This document shows positions 62,262 to 64,000 of a stretch of DNA of 64,000 nt, piece after piece. How positions within the stretch are numbered: the first letter of the stretch is position 1; every line of letters begins with the position of its first letter. Position numbers and translations under genes: made by a program. Location of the stretch: contig JAYMTJ010000057.1 of the NCBI GenBank assembly GCA_036897525.1, positions 1-64,000 of the forward strand, in the 5' to 3' direction. The notes beneath the pieces are model-generated. The model was not told the DNA's origin. It did no database searches and saw nothing but the letters and a program-made list of their open reading frames with translations. Origin of the DNA: Pelargonium x hortorum. Taxonomy: Eukaryota > Streptophyta > Magnoliopsida > Geraniales > Geraniaceae.

Positions 62262-64000
62262 AGAACTTCGCCTTATAAGTAAGAAGTAGCGTCGAATGAT
62301 TCTATTATAAGCCTATAACGGATACTTTCATTATCATTACATTATCTGACAAATCAAAAGGTTTTCTTTTCTTACTTAAGTTAAGACTCCTAGTCTTTTA
62401 AGGACAAGCCTTTCGGCCGAGCTTTGTTGTTTAGGATTTCTTTATCTACAACTAAAATAGGGAATCTAAGACAAGCCATTTTACAGAGTTTAACCCTTAT
62501 TTAAGAACTCTGAAGTGTTTTGTTTACCTTATATCCTGTCGGTCGAACCTATAAAGGAATATAGAAAAAAGCTCTACTTATAACCTGTAAAAAAAACAAT
62601 TAGAAAGTGCCTTTTTTACTTTAGTACGTAAAAAGGTGTTAACCCTATTCGTATACGATTCCCTCTCTTACAACTTCTTTTACTACAATAATAAATAAAC
62701 TATCTTAAGAACCGACTTGCATATCGAAAGGGAATAAACTAGAAAATCATAAATTACGAAGCCTTCTCTAAGTTCCCGGACTCATCTAAGTAGCGTGTTT
62801 TGTCCTATTTAAAGCCATGAATATACAAGACTTTTCCAAAGCATATTAACCATGAGTTATTTACTCTCTAGCTTCTGTTTACAAATGCTATACTCTAGAA
62901 AGGCGCTTCATAAAAAACTAAACTCGCAGCTAACTAATATAGTCTAGAGACACGAGTTGCCCTATAGGTTCTTTCTTTTAGAGTGGAGAGACCTGTCCTT
63001 AACTACAGGTATTTCTAATTTCTAGATGGATTCCTTACTTTAGTACTTGTAACAAAAGGAGGGGAGAGACCTCTATCAAACCTAAGGAATAAAAAAAACG
63101 ATTCTTTAACCACCAAAATGCCGCAATTTATAGGGGACACTTACTTGACCTACTACTTCATATACTCTTACGGGCTCCTCTTTTTTATTTGACTTAGACT
63201 TCCGCTTAAGAATTTTATACTGGCTGGCTTCTTGAGTTGAGAGTAGTAGAACCTAAACCCTATGAAAAGGGAAATGCCAGGGTTCGAGTCTGATTAGTTG
63301 TAGAAAGGCAGAATTCCTGTTAAGTATTGTATATTTGAAAGGGGCTCGGAAGTTACATTAAGGAATGCTATTTTTATAAGCATAGCCCTATTATAATTCC
63401 CTACTTGGTTGGAGTTATTGATATAGAGTCAATTTTGAATTGATGCAGGAACATACATACACATAGGTTTTGTCTAATAAGGATTGAATTAGAAACTTAT
63501 TATTAAGGTAATAGAATGAATTCCTTTAGCTTTATTTCATGGAATCTAGTAAAAGGTAGGAAGTCATTAGATACCACTTCTAAGTTCTAGGATTCTCGAT
63601 AAAGATTTTATTGGCTTTCTATAAAATAAACTACTGAACAGACCCGCTCAAAGAGGAATGAAACACTCTTAAACTACCAATTAATTACTATCCATTAGAA
63701 ACTTATACTAATACTAAAATGTATGTCTAACTATACTAAGAGGTAATATCCTTAATAAGAAGAGTACTAATACAATAGATAGAAAGACTTTGTAGAAGGG
63801 AAAAAAGGGTCTATTTATCACTATATGCTTTTTTTAATGACCTTACTTTACTCTCATTTTATTGATTTTCCTATATAGTATAGCTGGCATAACTTTTCTA
63901 AAAAAGGAATTTCATACTATGATCATGCTTTGTTACTAGAGCATTCTTAAGAGTTGGTACAACCAAATTGGAAGCTTGCTGTGTATATTGCTTACTTGAA
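62262..64000. other. AT-rich stretch with no recognisable gene
   Basis: No frame reaches 60 codons after 62261. The only item is the tRNA-like sequence at 63236-63300. The window ends in non-coding sequence with no sign of an element boundary. Confidence 0.55.
63236..63300 (+). pseudogene. tRNA-like sequence lacking a closed T stem
   Basis: D arm: GTTG (63236-63239) and GAAC (63249-63252) pair at 3 of 4 positions around AGAGTAGTA. Next comes a hairpin CCC/GGG (63258-63260 with 63269-63271) with loop TATGAAAA, resembling a Phe-type TGAAAA loop with two extra bases. The T-loop core GTTCGAGTC is at 63282-63290. The T stem pairs at only about 3 positions, and then only if two G are skipped. Likely a relic. 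Confidence 0.25.

Noticed and set aside
1-64000. CRISPR array, insertion sequence, prophage or retroelement
   Set aside because: No regularly spaced repeats, no transposase, integrase, capsid or reverse transcriptase motifs, and no long terminal repeats were seen.

Overview
This 64 kb window contains no gene that I can name with confidence. Base composition estimated from sampled lines is about 35% G+C. Both strands are saturated with stop codons. The longest open frame is 133 codons (29414-29815), about what chance gives for this length and composition. I found no rRNA core motif, no intact tRNA, no group II intron domain V, no CRISPR array, no transposase, no reverse transcriptase and no organelle protein signature.

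The sequence is still not featureless. (1) The tRNA T-loop / B-box core GTTCRARTC occurs 12 times on the two strands, against about 2 expected. Several copies sit at near-cloverleaf spacing from D-loop and anticodon-loop motifs, for example at 12.1, 24.25 and 50.1 kb, but the stems are mispaired or interrupted. (2) There is a perfect 22-bp inverted repeat at 29780-29831, and there are two perfect palindromes of 18 and 28 bp within 100 bp of each other at 62.15-62.25 kb. (3) The window is a patchwork of two textures. Most of it is AT-rich, full of A/T runs and abrupt G or C blocks. Islands of higher G+C with few homopolymer runs lie near 8.3-9.0, 14.4-17.0, 18.2-19.0, 23.0-23.4, 25.85-26.5, 39.0-39.6, 44.2-44.8, 48.6-49.4 and 60.0-61.2 kb. 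Several islands have strong C>G or G>C strand skew. (4) The hexamer GGGCCC occurs 13 times, against about 2 expected.

The best natural reading is a long gene-free stretch of a large, expanded genome, possibly a plant- or alga-type organelle genome carrying decayed tRNA-like sequence. The tRNA-like motifs resemble bacterial/organellar forms, with D-loop cores such as GTTTGGTTA and T-loops such as TTCAAGT. The organism cannot be identified from this window. A nuclear non-coding origin (tRNA-derived short repeats) or an artificial origin cannot be excluded, because motif spacing is kept while base pairing is lost.

No pathway or operon can be reconstructed. The parts that reward a second look are the tRNA-like remnants, the palindromes, the 45% G+C segment at 23.0-23.35 kb and the compositional mosaic.
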